A DNA stretch of 39,557 nucleotides from Clostridiales bacterium (lineage in GTDB: Bacteria > Bacillota > Clostridia > Oscillospirales > Butyricicoccaceae). The notes under the pieces were generated by a model. The model did not search any database and was not told the origin of the DNA. It saw only the letters and a list, made by a program, of their open reading frames with translations. The stretch covers positions 1-39,557 of the forward strand of contig SFJM01000019.1 in assembly GCA_004555915.1 (NCBI GenBank). Reading direction: 5' to 3'. The position numbers and the translations under genes are program-made. Numbering within the stretch: position 1 is the stretch's first letter; each line of letters opens with the position of its first letter. Below are positions 14,719-23,167 of this stretch, one piece after another.

Positions 14719-16101
14719 ATGAAACGAAATGAGATTAAGGAGCATCTTTATCAGAAATATATCGCACCCACAGAGCAGCCGTGCAGGCGGTATGTCGGCA
14801 TCGAGATAGAAATGCCGGTTGTCAATTTATCGGGAGAAGCGGTGGACTTTGCTGTGCCGCAGCAGGCGGCAGCCGCATTCATCCGGGCCTTTGGATTTGA
14901 GCCCCAGGGCTATGATGAGGAAGGCGTCTGCTATACGGCAACCCATCCGGAAAATGGTGACAACATTTCCTTTGACTGCTCGTATAATAATCTGGAGCTG
15001 TCACTGGGCAGGGAAACCACACTTGGTACATTGGAAAAACGGTTTCAGCGCTATGTTTCCTTTCTCAATCAGGAGCTTGGAAAATCCGGATATCTTTTAA
15101 CCGGTATGGGCATCAATCCCCATTATGCCGTCAATTCCAAAGAGTTTCTGCATGTGGAGCGATATCGCATGCTGGAGCGGTATTTACAGCAGTACCGCAA
15201 CTGGAAGGTACCCATGTATTTCCATCCGTATCCGGATTATCCCACCTATGCAAGTGCCTCCCAGGTACAGCTGGATGTGCAGAAGGAACGCCTGATTCCC
15301 ACCATCCGGGCATTTTCCCTTGTGGAGCCGGTGAAGGCAGTGCTGTTCAGCAATTCCTGCCTGCCGGAGGAGCCGGGGCTGCTGTGCATCCGGGATATGC
15401 TGTGGGAAAACAGCACTCATGGCATCAATCCGCATAATATCGGTATGTTTGAGCATTTGCCGGAAAGTGAGGATGAGCTGCTGGAATACATTTCGACAAC
15501 CAGTATTTTCTGTACCGAACGGCAGGGGCATTATATTCATTTTCATCCGATTCCGATTATTGATTACCTGGAACGCAGTACGGTAGAAGGGGAATATTAT
15601 GCCGATGGAGCCTATCATACCATAACCTTCCGGCCGGAGAAACGGGACTTAACCTATTTGCGCAGCTATAAGTTTGAAGACCTGACCTATCGCGGCACCA
15701 TCGAGTTTCGCAGTGCCTGCTGCCAGCCCTTCCGGGATGTGATGACGGTTGCCGCCTTCCATGTGGGACTGATGGATCATGTGGAGGAGCTGACAGCACT
15801 GCTGGAACAGGATACATCCATTTATCAGCACGGGTATTCTGCTGCCGAGCTGCGCAACATTCTGAACCGGAGGGAATGGCCGGAATTTGTTGACCGGGAT
15901 GGACTGAAGCAGCTGTGCCTGTCCGTGCTCGACCTGGCTTATCGGGGCATGAAGGAAACCGGGCTGGGAGAAGAAACGTATCTGGAGCCGTTGTACAAAC
16001 GGGCGGAACAGCTGACCTCTCCCGGACGGCAGTATATGGATGCGCTGGATGCAGGCGTATCACAGAAGCAGCTGATTCTGGACTATGCATCACTGGATTG
16101 A
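14719..16101 (+). CDS. Glutamate-cysteine ligase family protein (GCS2 type)
   Basis: 460 residues. The N-terminal signature is YVGIEIEMPVVNLSG (acidic metal/glutamate site), followed by SYNNLELSLGRE, LTGMGINPHY, YISTTSIFCTERQGHY and GTIEFRSACCQPFRD, matching the plant/actinobacterial GCS2 group that includes EgtA. It should join the gamma-carboxyl of glutamate to an amino group, classically that of cysteine. It is followed by a gene of the other, E. coli-like GCL class. Whether both make gamma-glutamylcysteine or one uses another amine is open. Confidence 0.85.
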   Translation: MKRNEIKEHLYQKYIAPTEQPCRRYVGIEIEMPVVNLSGEAVDFAVPQQAAAAFIRAFGFEPQGYDEEGVCYTATHPENGDNISFDCSYNNLELSLGRETTLGTLEKRFQRYVSFLNQELGKSGYLLTGMGINPHYAVNSKEFLHVERYRMLERYLQQYRNWKVPMYFHPYPDYPTYASASQVQLDVQKERLIPTIRAFSLVEPVKAVLFSNSCLPEEPGLLCIRDMLWENSTHGINPHNIGMFEHLPESEDELLEYISTTSIFCTERQGHYIHFHPIPIIDYLERSTVEGEYYADGAYHTITFRPEKRDLTYLRSYKFEDLTYRGTIEFRSACCQPFRDVMTVAAFHVGLMDHVEELTALLEQDTSIYQHGYSAAELRNILNRREWPEFVDRDGLKQLCLSVLDLAYRGMKETGLGEETYLEPLYKRAEQLTSPGRQYMDALDAGVSQKQLILDYASLD

Positions 16102-16120
16102 AGGGGAAGAAGGATTGTTT

Positions 16121-17404
16121 ATGCTGCACAGCAATGAAAAACAGATCAGGGAACTGCTCCTCAGGGGCAGCTTCGGACTGGAAAAGGAAAGCCTTCGTGT
16201 GGATGCGCAGGGCTTCCTGTCCCATACACCCGACCCGTTTTCGGGGGAAAAGCATATTGTCCGGGATTTTTGTGAAAATCAGGTGGAAATCAATACACCG
16301 GTTGTCCATAGCTATCAGGAAGCGGTTGCCACGCTGGAAAAATATAACCGGCAGATCATCCGGACGTTACAGGCATTGCCGGAGCCGGAATATCTGTGGC
16401 CGTTTTCCAATCCGCCCTATATCCGCAGTGAAAAGGATATTCCTGTCGCACAGTATTATGGCGAGGAGGCTGCCAAGACGGAGTATCGGAATTATCTGTC
16501 GGACCGTTATGGACGGTATAAGATGACATTTTCCGGCATTCATTTCAATTATTCCTTTTCCGAGGAGCTGCTTCAGGCGGATTATGCCCTGAGCGGTGAG
16601 TCGGATTATCAGCGGTATAAAGATAATTTTTATGTTGCGCTGGCAGAGCAGGCAGCTACGTATGGCTGGCTGATGGTGGCCGTCACGGCATCAAGCCCGC
16701 TGCTGGATTCCTCCTACGCAGCCAAAAACCAGACGGGTACCGACCTGTTCAATGGCATGGCAACCAGCCGCTGCAGCGAAATTGGCTACTGGAATTCCTT
16801 CACACCGGTATTCGACTATTCCGGTATTGAGGGCTATGCGGACAGCATTTTGCAGTATGTCAAAGACGGCCTGCTAAAATACCCCTCTGAGCTGTATTAT
16901 CCCATCCGGCTCAAGCCGAAGGGGGCATATGATCTGGAAACCCTGAAACGGGAGGGAGCGGACCATATTGAGCTGCGTATGTTTGACCTGAATCCGTTAC
17001 AGGAGAGCGGCATTGATGAACGGGATGTGCTGTTTGCACAGCTGTTTCTGGTCTGGCTGGCAGCAAAGCCGCGGCAGCCCTTTGGCCTGAAGGATCAGGT
17101 ACAGGCCGTACAGAACTTTAAAAATGCCGCCCGGTTTGACCTGAAAACCGTGAAAATCGTCGTGCCCAACGGAGAGGTTTATTCTGTGGCAACAGCCGCC
17201 ATCCGTGTACTGGAGAGGATGGAGGCATTTTACCGGGATTTCCCACCGGAAATTCAGGATGTACTGGCGTTTGAAAAGGCAAAATTCCTCGATCCGGAAA
17301 ACCGGTATGCATGGAAAATCCGCGCACAGTTCAGCGGCGGATTTGTCGAAAAGGGCATGCAGCTGGCCAGACAGCGGCAGAGGAAGCCGATGGAATCAGA
17401 CTGA
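16121..17404 (+). CDS. gshA: Glutamate-cysteine ligase, E. coli GshA / GshF N-domain type
   Basis: 427 residues from ATG 16121 (ribosome site AGAAGGA; the first gene's stop is 19 nt upstream). Signatures: GSFGLEKESLRV, CENQVEINTPV, WPFSNPPYI, GIHFNYSFSEELL, and Arg/Glu residues in HIELRMFDLNP. This corresponds to the ligase half of bifunctional GshF, but the C-terminal ATP-grasp glutathione synthetase half is absent and no gshB is in the window, so the expected end product is gamma-glutamylcysteine unless gshB lies elsewhere. It ends at a strong terminator shared with the convergent gene. Confidence 0.92.
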   Translation: MLHSNEKQIRELLLRGSFGLEKESLRVDAQGFLSHTPDPFSGEKHIVRDFCENQVEINTPVVHSYQEAVATLEKYNRQIIRTLQALPEPEYLWPFSNPPYIRSEKDIPVAQYYGEEAAKTEYRNYLSDRYGRYKMTFSGIHFNYSFSEELLQADYALSGESDYQRYKDNFYVALAEQAATYGWLMVAVTASSPLLDSSYAAKNQTGTDLFNGMATSRCSEIGYWNSFTPVFDYSGIEGYADSILQYVKDGLLKYPSELYYPIRLKPKGAYDLETLKREGADHIELRMFDLNPLQESGIDERDVLFAQLFLVWLAAKPRQPFGLKDQVQAVQNFKNAARFDLKTVKIVVPNGEVYSVATAAIRVLERMEAFYRDFPPEIQDVLAFEKAKFLDPENRYAWKIRAQFSGGFVEKGMQLARQRQRKPMESD

Positions 17405-17477
17405 CAGCACATGGATGGGTGTACCTGCGGGGATACAGGAAATTCCTGACATACCATCAGAATTTCACAGACAGAAA

Positions 17478-17507
17478 AAACCGTCCGCCATTTCCGGCGG
17501 ACGGTTT
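17478..17507. terminator. Bidirectional terminator
   Basis: A perfect 12-bp stem AAACCGTCCGCC / GGCGGACGGTTT with a 6-nt loop lies between the gshA stop and the convergent PsiE-like gene. The A side on the left and T side on the right allow use from both strands. Confidence 0.85.
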
Positions 17508-17511
17508 CGCT

Positions 17512-17919
17512 TTATTCCGATGTTGTGGTATCTGTTTTGGGGGATTCCTGCGGCACGGCGTTGAGGAACCGGCGGATGAAGAACAGTAAGACCACGCCGG
17601 AAACCGTCAACAGGTTTTCCAGCGGGGTGGTTTCATGGATAATCATTTCCCGGGAAAGGGCAAACGCGATAATATCCAAAACTGCTTCAATCTTATGGGT
17701 GGCAATCATTTTAATAAATTCCACACCGATGATGACATAGCTGGCATTGCCCAGACCGGTCCGGATGGTTGCCGCATTGCCAAAGCTGTGCAGCGGTTCC
17801 ACGGGCAGGATCATGCCCAGACCGCACACCAGGCACAGGATAAGTACACACATACCAATCAGTAATTCAAGGATCGAAGCGGCTTTAAATAAATAGTTGG
17901 AGACAGAGAAAGTCTTCAT
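17512..17919 (-). CDS. PsiE-like small integral membrane protein
   Basis: 135 residues, about four hydrophobic helices (near 13-37, 57-71, 78-90, 100-118). The segment GVEFIKMIATHKIEAVLDIIAFALSRE, with its His and Glu, resembles the phosphate-starvation PsiE family, whose function is unknown. It has the ribosome site GGAGG and starts 35 nt after the FAH-family gene on the same strand, so the two are probably one operon. The family call rests on pattern only. Confidence 0.6.
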   Translation of the reverse strand: MKTFSVSNYLFKAASILELLIGMCVLILCLVCGLGMILPVEPLHSFGNAATIRTGLGNASYVIIGVEFIKMIATHKIEAVLDIIAFALSREMIIHETTPLENLLTVSGVVLLFFIRRFLNAVPQESPKTDTTTSE

Positions 17920-17954
17920 GGATACCTCCAGTCAGTTATTGTAATGGGAAGGCA

Positions 17955-18824
17955 TCAATCGACCACATTGGTCAGCGTGCCGATGCCTTCAATTTCACAG
18001 ACAACCGTATCACCGGTTTTCAGGAACTGGGGCGGCTCCAGGCCCATGCCCACACCGGCAGGTGTACCGGTGGCAATGATGGTACCGGCACGCAGGGTCA
18101 TGCCCTGGGACAGCTCCGCAATGACAGAGGCAATGCTGTTGATGAGGTATGCGGTGTTGCTGTCCTGCCGCAGCTCCCCATTGACGGTGCAGCGGATGTT
18201 CAGGGCAGGCGGGAACGGGATGTCATCCGCTGTTACAATGCAGGGGCCGCATGGGGTGAAGCCGTCCAGGCTTTTGCCAAAATACCACTGCTTATGTGCG
18301 GTCTGCAGGTTGCGGGCAGAGACATCGTTGATGATGGTATAGCCGAAAATATAGTCCGCTGCCTGCTCCGGGGAAATCTGGAAAGCGTCCTTGCCGATCA
18401 CCACACCCAGCTCACATTCATAATCCAGCCGGGTGACCAGACCGGGATAGGAAGGAATGGGATCACCGTCACCGGTCATCGGGCAGGCACGCTTGCTGAA
18501 ATAAATTGCCTTGGGGCGTTCTCCGCCGAAGGCATCCGAATCAAACCGGTCCGCTTCCTCCGCATGGGCGGTATAATTGATGCCGAGGCAGATGATATCC
18601 TGTCGGGGATAGGGAATCGGGGCACACAGCCGGATGGCACCGGTATCCAGGGGCTTTAGGCTGTCATTGGGCACCAGCAGCGGGCGGATGTCCGCAAACT
18701 GGTCAATCAGTGCCTGCATATCCGGCACGTTGATGCCAAATTGGTCAAGGGAATAGAGAGAATCAGTAAAGCTGACGGCGGGAAAGAAATTGCCATCGGC
18801 GGACTGACAGGTATATAGTTTCAT
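17955..18824 (-). CDS. Fumarylacetoacetate hydrolase-family protein
   Basis: 289 residues from ATG 18824 (GGAGG upstream; the longer frame to 18962 crosses the promoter). The core has the FAH fold signatures: GINYTAHAEEAD, the metal-binding Glu/Asp in LDYECELGVVIGK, GYTIINDVSARNLQ, KSLDGFTPCGP and TGTPAGVGMG. Relatives are acylpyruvases, oxaloacetate decarboxylases/tautomerases and 2-hydroxyhepta-2,4-diene-1,7-dioate isomerases; the substrate cannot be chosen here. The N-terminal domain (about residues 1-75) is the usual short FAH cap. Confidence 0.9.
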   Translation of the reverse strand: MKLYTCQSADGNFFPAVSFTDSLYSLDQFGINVPDMQALIDQFADIRPLLVPNDSLKPLDTGAIRLCAPIPYPRQDIICLGINYTAHAEEADRFDSDAFGGERPKAIYFSKRACPMTGDGDPIPSYPGLVTRLDYECELGVVIGKDAFQISPEQAADYIFGYTIINDVSARNLQTAHKQWYFGKSLDGFTPCGPCIVTADDIPFPPALNIRCTVNGELRQDSNTAYLINSIASVIAELSQGMTLRAGTIIATGTPAGVGMGLEPPQFLKTGDTVVCEIEGIGTLTNVVD

Positions 18825-18887
18825 AAATAAGCCTCCAAAAGGGAATTGGGCATGTGGAGTGGGCAGCATGCCTATCATACTGTCTCC

Positions 18888-18916
18888 AGTATACGGCATA
18901 GGGGTAGAAAAATCAA
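18888..18916 (-). promoter_or_regulatory. Promoter of the FAH operon
   Basis: Minus strand: TTGATT (18916-18911), 17-nt spacer, TATACT (18893-18888), about 60 nt before the start codon. Confidence 0.65.
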
Positions 18917-19009
18917 CTTGAAGCCACTGGGAAAGATGGCTATTTCTGGAAGCGGCAGACACAGGTACAGCAAAGGCTGTGGCCTGTATTTTTTTGCCCC
19001 TGTGTACCT

Positions 19010-19035
19010 GCCAAAAAAATGGTCCATTTTTTGGC
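19010..19035. promoter_or_regulatory. Candidate activator site before the sorbitol operon
   Basis: GCCAAAAAAATGG-T-CCATTTTTTGGC is a nearly perfect palindrome (one extra A in the left arm). It ends 12 bp upstream of the -35 box, the place for an activator. The PRD regulator encoded at 20169 is the obvious candidate protein. A second inverted repeat, CAGGTACA (18962-18969) / TGTACCTG (19003-19010), lies just upstream. Confidence 0.55.
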
Positions 19036-19047
19036 GAAATTGTTGGA

Positions 19048-19075
19048 TTGACAGATTGTAACCAAAAGATATAAT
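19048..19075 (+). promoter_or_regulatory. Sorbitol operon promoter
   Basis: TTGACA (19048-19053), 16-nt spacer, TATAAT (19070-19075). Confidence 0.75.
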
Positions 19076-19081
19076 AGAAAT

Positions 19082-19341
19082 AGATTTATTAAATGATTTA
19101 TAAAAGTAAATTGACAAGTGCAACATGCACAAATCATCGCAAAATAATCTGCGCGAAATGGACAATCGTACAGGAATTTTCCGCCGGATGGAAAACGGTT
19201 GAACGAATGCATTTCCGATGGACGGCAAAAAGCGGCATTAAAGACCGACGGATTCCGACTTACAATGGACTCACATCAAACGAACAGGCCGCAGAACAGG
19301 CTGCGGGGCTGATCGGAAACGAAACAGAGGAGGAAAATGAA
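19082..19341 (+). other. Long 5' leader of the sorbitol operon
   Basis: About 260 nt separate the predicted transcription start from the srlD start codon. The stretch is formally open in the srlD frame but has no ribosome site or family similarity. It holds a short hairpin (CCGCAG 19289-19294 with CTGCGG 19301-19306) and the small palindrome GTGCAACATGCAC. No terminator or known riboswitch was recognised. Its length suggests post-transcriptional control but does not prove it. Confidence 0.4.
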
Positions 19342-20142
19342 ATGAGTCAAAGCTGGCTGGAATTGGAAGACAAGGTTGTCATCGTAACAGGCGGTGCATC
19401 CGGTATCGGCAAACATGTTGTGGATACCCTGGTAAAGGTAGGTGCACAGGCTGTCATTGTGGACATGAATGTGGAAACCGGTACGGAAATGGATGGTGCG
19501 TACTGTGTACAGTGCAATGTCACCGACAGCGCAAGCGTACAGGCAATGGCAGATGATGTTGTAGAAAAGTTTGGACGCATTGATGCACTGGTCAATAATG
19601 CAGGCATCAACTTGCCCCGGCTGCTGGTGGATGTGAAGGGTGAAAAGCCGCAGTATGAGCTGAATGATGAATCCTTTGGCAAGATGTTTGCCGTCAATGT
19701 TAAGGGCGTGTTCCTGTGCGCACAGGCATGTGCAAGACAGATGCTCAAGCAGGGCAAGGGTGTCATTGTAAACATGTCCTCGGAATCCGGTAAGGAAGGT
19801 TCCCAGGGACAGTCCGCTTACTCCGCTACCAAGGGTGCGGTAGACAGCTTTACCCGTTCCTGGGCAAAGGAGCTGGGCAAGTACAACATCCGTGTTCTGG
19901 CATGTGCACCGGGCATCATGGAAGCTACTGGCCTGCGCACAGCGGCATACAATGAAGCGCTGGCATATACCCGCGGCTGCAAGCCGGAGGATCTGTCCAC
20001 CGATTACAGCAAGGTCATCCCGATGGGACGTGACGGCAAGCTGGATGAGGTGGGTGACCTGGTAGCCTATCTGGTATCTGACCGTGCAAGCTATATCGCC
20101 GGTACCACCATCAATATTTCCGGAGGTAAATCCCGCGGCTAA
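19342..20142 (+). CDS. srlD: Sorbitol-6-phosphate 2-dehydrogenase (SDR)
   Basis: 266 residues from ATG 19342 (GAGGAGG upstream). Short-chain dehydrogenase: NAD-binding VTGGASGIG, Asp in VIVDMN (NAD preference), LVNNAGIN, catalytic Ser/Tyr/Lys in NMSSESG and YSATKGAVD. The C-terminal segment PMGRDGKLDEVGDLVAYL...GGKSRG matches sorbitol-6-phosphate dehydrogenases of Lactobacillus type. It oxidises sorbitol-6-phosphate, delivered by the glucitol PTS encoded downstream, to fructose-6-phosphate. The operon context makes the substrate assignment strong. Confidence 0.9.
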   Translation: MSQSWLELEDKVVIVTGGASGIGKHVVDTLVKVGAQAVIVDMNVETGTEMDGAYCVQCNVTDSASVQAMADDVVEKFGRIDALVNNAGINLPRLLVDVKGEKPQYELNDESFGKMFAVNVKGVFLCAQACARQMLKQGKGVIVNMSSESGKEGSQGQSAYSATKGAVDSFTRSWAKELGKYNIRVLACAPGIMEATGLRTAAYNEALAYTRGCKPEDLSTDYSKVIPMGRDGKLDEVGDLVAYLVSDRASYIAGTTINISGGKSRG

Positions 20143-20168
20143 TCAATGAGGAAAGGAGTGCTGATGCA

Positions 20169-22085
20169 ATGAAAAGTCTGTTTTCTGACAATCGGATTGC
20201 AAATATTCTGCAAATTCTGCGAAAAACGCCGGAAATCACCGTCAGTGCTCTGTCATCCCGATTAGGCGTAAGTGAACGTACCATACGGAATGATATCAAG
20301 CAGATCAATCAGGAATTAGAGGATTGTGCCGTGATTGATGGCGTACAGGGAAAATACAGCCTGCGGATTTTCCAGATGGAACGGTTCCGCCAGCGGTTTT
20401 CCGCCATCATGCAGACAGATGACTTTTTAAATTCCTCCCGCTACCGCATGGAATATGTGTTCGGCAGGCTGATGCGTTCGGAGGAACCGTTGCTGACCGA
20501 TGAGCTGGCATATGAAATGAATGTGGGACGCACTACCCTGATGAGTGATCTGAAAAAGCTCCGGGAGGAGATTGAACCCTATCAGCTCAAAATTATCGGA
20601 AAAACCAGCAAGGGTCTGATGCTGCATGGTACAGAAACCGAAATCCGCCGGTATGTCCTGGATAGTGTCTACGATTCCATCTATCAGGACTATCCGCTGG
20701 ATGAGGAAATTGTACAGGAAATGCAGCAGATGTTTGAACAGCATTCCTTTGAAAAAAGTGTACGGGATACGTTTGAACAGTTTATGACCCTGATGCTGGA
20801 CCGGTTCCTCACCGGGCATTACATCGGCCTGCTGCCCCAGCGGTATTACAATCTGACGGCACGGGCAGAATTTGGGATGGTTGACCAGCTGGTTGACCGG
20901 TTCTCCCAGATTCTGCACATCCGGATTCCGATTGAGGAAAAGCTGTTTGTGTTCCTGCCGATTGCCGGCATGCGGACACCGGCGGATATTCAGGATATGC
21001 GTTCGATTGAACTGGATGAGCATGTCCGTCCGCTGATGCAGCACATCCTGCGGCAGATCAAGGCGGAAATGGATATCACCATCCGGAGCGGCGAATTTAC
21101 CGAAGAATTTTTATACCATCTGATGTTTATGGTGAATCGGCTTCGGTTCCATGTTCCGTTAAAGAACCCCATGCTGGAGGATTTAAGGGAAAAATACCCG
21201 CTGGCCTACCAGATGGCAGGCATTGCGGCACGGGTGGTCAGGGAGGAATACCAGCTGGAGGTCACAGAGGATGAACGTGGCTATCTGGCATCCTACTTCG
21301 GCGTATTCCTGACGGAAGTGGATTTGCAGCAGGAAAAGCCGTTCCGTGTGGCAGTGGTCTGCGGCACCGGACGGGTTACCGCAAGGCTGGTTGCCGTACA
21401 GCTGAAAAAGATTCTGGACAGCTCGGCGGAAATGCAGCTGTTCGCGGATGAGAAGGTCAGCACGGAGCTGCTCAATACCTTTGATATTGTGCTGACAACC
21501 GTGGAGCTGCCCTGCAGCTGTGACCGGCCGATGATCCGCATCCATGAAATCTTCAATGACCGGGAATTGCTGCATAAGATCGAAAAGGCAAAGTACTGGG
21601 ATCAGATTGCCGTACCGGTGTTGGATAACAACTGGTTTGTGATGACGGGACTGCTGGATGAAAGCCGGTTCTTCGTATTAAAGGAAACCGATTACCCGTC
21701 CGCATTGGAGCATATGGTCAGCAGCCTGACACAGAGCGGACAGGTGGATGACCGGTTTGCCCAGCGGCTGCAGGAAAGGGAAAAGAAGGGCACCATGGTC
21801 TTTGACCATGCGGTAGCCATTCCGCACAGCATCCAGTACGCCAGTGACAAGCTGATGCTTTCCATTGGTGTATTTCCGGAGGCGGTTCAATATGGGGATC
21901 ATGAGATCCGCGTGATTTTCCTGATTGGGCTTCCGTCCCAGGTGGAGGCAGAGGATAACCTGCTCATCCGCGTTTATGACGAAATGATCCAAATTGCCAA
22001 GGACGAGGAAATGCTGGATAAAATTGCTTCGGCAGATTCCTTTTCCGCATTGCTCCGGGTGCTGTACCGGCACATCGGAGAATAA
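20169..22085 (+). CDS. PRD-containing PTS-controlled transcriptional activator (GutR/MtlR type)
   Basis: 638 residues. Order: N-terminal HTH (VSALSSRLGVSERTIRNDI, about 20-45), second HTH (LTDELAYEMNVGRTTLMSDL, about 110-140), two PRD domains (about 180-395), an EIIB-like domain with Cys in VAVVCGTGRVTARL (about 390-480), and an EIIA-like domain with the phosphorylatable His in VAIPHSIQYA (about 500-638). Regulators of this build activate sorbitol or mannitol operons according to phosphorylation by HPr and the cognate EII. Ribosome site GAAAGGAG; 26 nt after srlD. The likely target is the palindrome at 19010. Confidence 0.92.
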   Translation: MKSLFSDNRIANILQILRKTPEITVSALSSRLGVSERTIRNDIKQINQELEDCAVIDGVQGKYSLRIFQMERFRQRFSAIMQTDDFLNSSRYRMEYVFGRLMRSEEPLLTDELAYEMNVGRTTLMSDLKKLREEIEPYQLKIIGKTSKGLMLHGTETEIRRYVLDSVYDSIYQDYPLDEEIVQEMQQMFEQHSFEKSVRDTFEQFMTLMLDRFLTGHYIGLLPQRYYNLTARAEFGMVDQLVDRFSQILHIRIPIEEKLFVFLPIAGMRTPADIQDMRSIELDEHVRPLMQHILRQIKAEMDITIRSGEFTEEFLYHLMFMVNRLRFHVPLKNPMLEDLREKYPLAYQMAGIAARVVREEYQLEVTEDERGYLASYFGVFLTEVDLQQEKPFRVAVVCGTGRVTARLVAVQLKKILDSSAEMQLFADEKVSTELLNTFDIVLTTVELPCSCDRPMIRIHEIFNDRELLHKIEKAKYWDQIAVPVLDNNWFVMTGLLDESRFFVLKETDYPSALEHMVSSLTQSGQVDDRFAQRLQEREKKGTMVFDHAVAIPHSIQYASDKLMLSIGVFPEAVQYGDHEIRVIFLIGLPSQVEAEDNLLIRVYDEMIQIAKDEEMLDKIASADSFSALLRVLYRHIGE

Positions 22086-22118
22086 AAAAACACCCTGCCA
22101 CAGAACGGAGGAACTGGA

Positions 22119-22574
22119 ATGATAAAACTGGCACTGATTGTAGCAGCGGCATTTGTGCTGCAAATCCTGTTGAGCATGCAGCAGATGCGGCATTTTTCAA
22201 ATGAATTTGTCAAGCTGCGGCGGCAGGGCAAGGTGGCCTGCGGACGCAAGGCGGGAGGCTTTCATGCCGGTGCCATCGTCATGTTTCTGCTTGACGATGA
22301 CGGCAGAATCCGTACCGCACGCAAGCTGGAGGGTGTTACCTGCCTGGCACGTGTGCGGCCGCTGGAAGGCTTTGAGGGCAGGCATATTGCCGAGCTGACC
22401 GAGGAGGATGGCCCGAAGGGACATCGGAACCTGCGCAAGGCAATTGCGGATGCTTCGCTCACCTATCGCAAGTATGTGGCAGGTGAAGTCATTCCGGAGC
22501 CGCCGTCCCCGTTCCAGAAGGTCGGTCGTTCTGTGGGAGGTATTTTTAGACGAAAATCAACCGCAAAACTGTAA
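22119..22574 (+). CDS. gutM: Glucitol operon activator GutM
   Basis: 151 residues. An N-terminal membrane helix (LALIVAAAFVLQILLSM), then the GutM core: RHFSNEFVKLRRQGKVACGRKAGG, AIVMFLLDDDGRI and ARKLEGVTCLARVRPL. GutM proteins support expression of glucitol operons, in Lactobacillus together with the PRD activator GutR, which is the preceding gene. Ribosome site GGAGG. Confidence 0.92.
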   Translation: MIKLALIVAAAFVLQILLSMQQMRHFSNEFVKLRRQGKVACGRKAGGFHAGAIVMFLLDDDGRIRTARKLEGVTCLARVRPLEGFEGRHIAELTEEDGPKGHRNLRKAIADASLTYRKYVAGEVIPEPPSPFQKVGRSVGGIFRRKSTAKL

Positions 22575-22601
22575 GGTACACAAAAAGAAAGGTGGAACAT
22601 T

Positions 22602-23153
22602 ATGGACTTCATCGTTAATTTAGCATCAGGTTTTATGAATCTGTTTACCCTCGGCGGCGAACAGTTTGTCAGCTGGGTAACCGGCATTATCCCGACCATC
22701 GTCATGCTGCTGGTTCTGATGAATGCAATCATCGCACTGGTAGGTGACGCGGCAATCGCAAAGCTGGCACGTGTGTGCACCGGCAACCCGATTCTGCGCT
22801 ATGCCGTCCTTCCGTTTGTCAGCGCGTTTATGCTGGGCAACCCCATGGCACTGTCCATCGGCAAGTTCATGCCGGAATTCTACAAGCCCTGCTATTACGC
22901 ATCGGCAACCTATCACTGCCATACCAACAGCGGTATTTTCCCGCACATCAACGCATCGGAAATCTTCATTTATCTCGGCATCGCAAACGGCATTACCCAG
23001 CTGGGTCTGGATACCACACCGCTGGCAATCCGTTATCTGCTGGTAGGTATTGTTTGCAACTTCATCTCCGGCTGGGCAACAGAATTTACCACCAAGCTGG
23101 TTGAAAAGCAACAGGGCAAGAAGCTGAGCCGTGAGCTCAAGGTAGCACATTAA
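22602..23153 (+). CDS. srlA: PTS glucitol/sorbitol EIIC component
   Basis: 183 residues, integral membrane, close to the length of E. coli SrlA. Several membrane helices (IIPTIVMLLVLMNAIIALVG; YAVLPFVSAFMLGNPMALS; AIRYLLVGIVCNFISGW), with conserved FMLGNPMAL and YYASATYHCHTNSGIFPH. It forms the sugar channel with SrlE. Ribosome site AAGGTGG; 14 nt before srlE. The C-terminus is basic and cytoplasmic. Confidence 0.95.
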   Translation: MDFIVNLASGFMNLFTLGGEQFVSWVTGIIPTIVMLLVLMNAIIALVGDAAIAKLARVCTGNPILRYAVLPFVSAFMLGNPMALSIGKFMPEFYKPCYYASATYHCHTNSGIFPHINASEIFIYLGIANGITQLGLDTTPLAIRYLLVGIVCNFISGWATEFTTKLVEKQQGKKLSRELKVAH

Positions 23154-23167
23154 GGAGGAACGGAAAC

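Noticed and set aside
13759..17404. Ergothioneine biosynthesis cluster
   Set aside because: An EgtC-like hydrolase and an EgtA-like ligase are present, but the sulfoxide synthase EgtB and methyltransferase EgtD are absent, and the second ligase is of GshA type.
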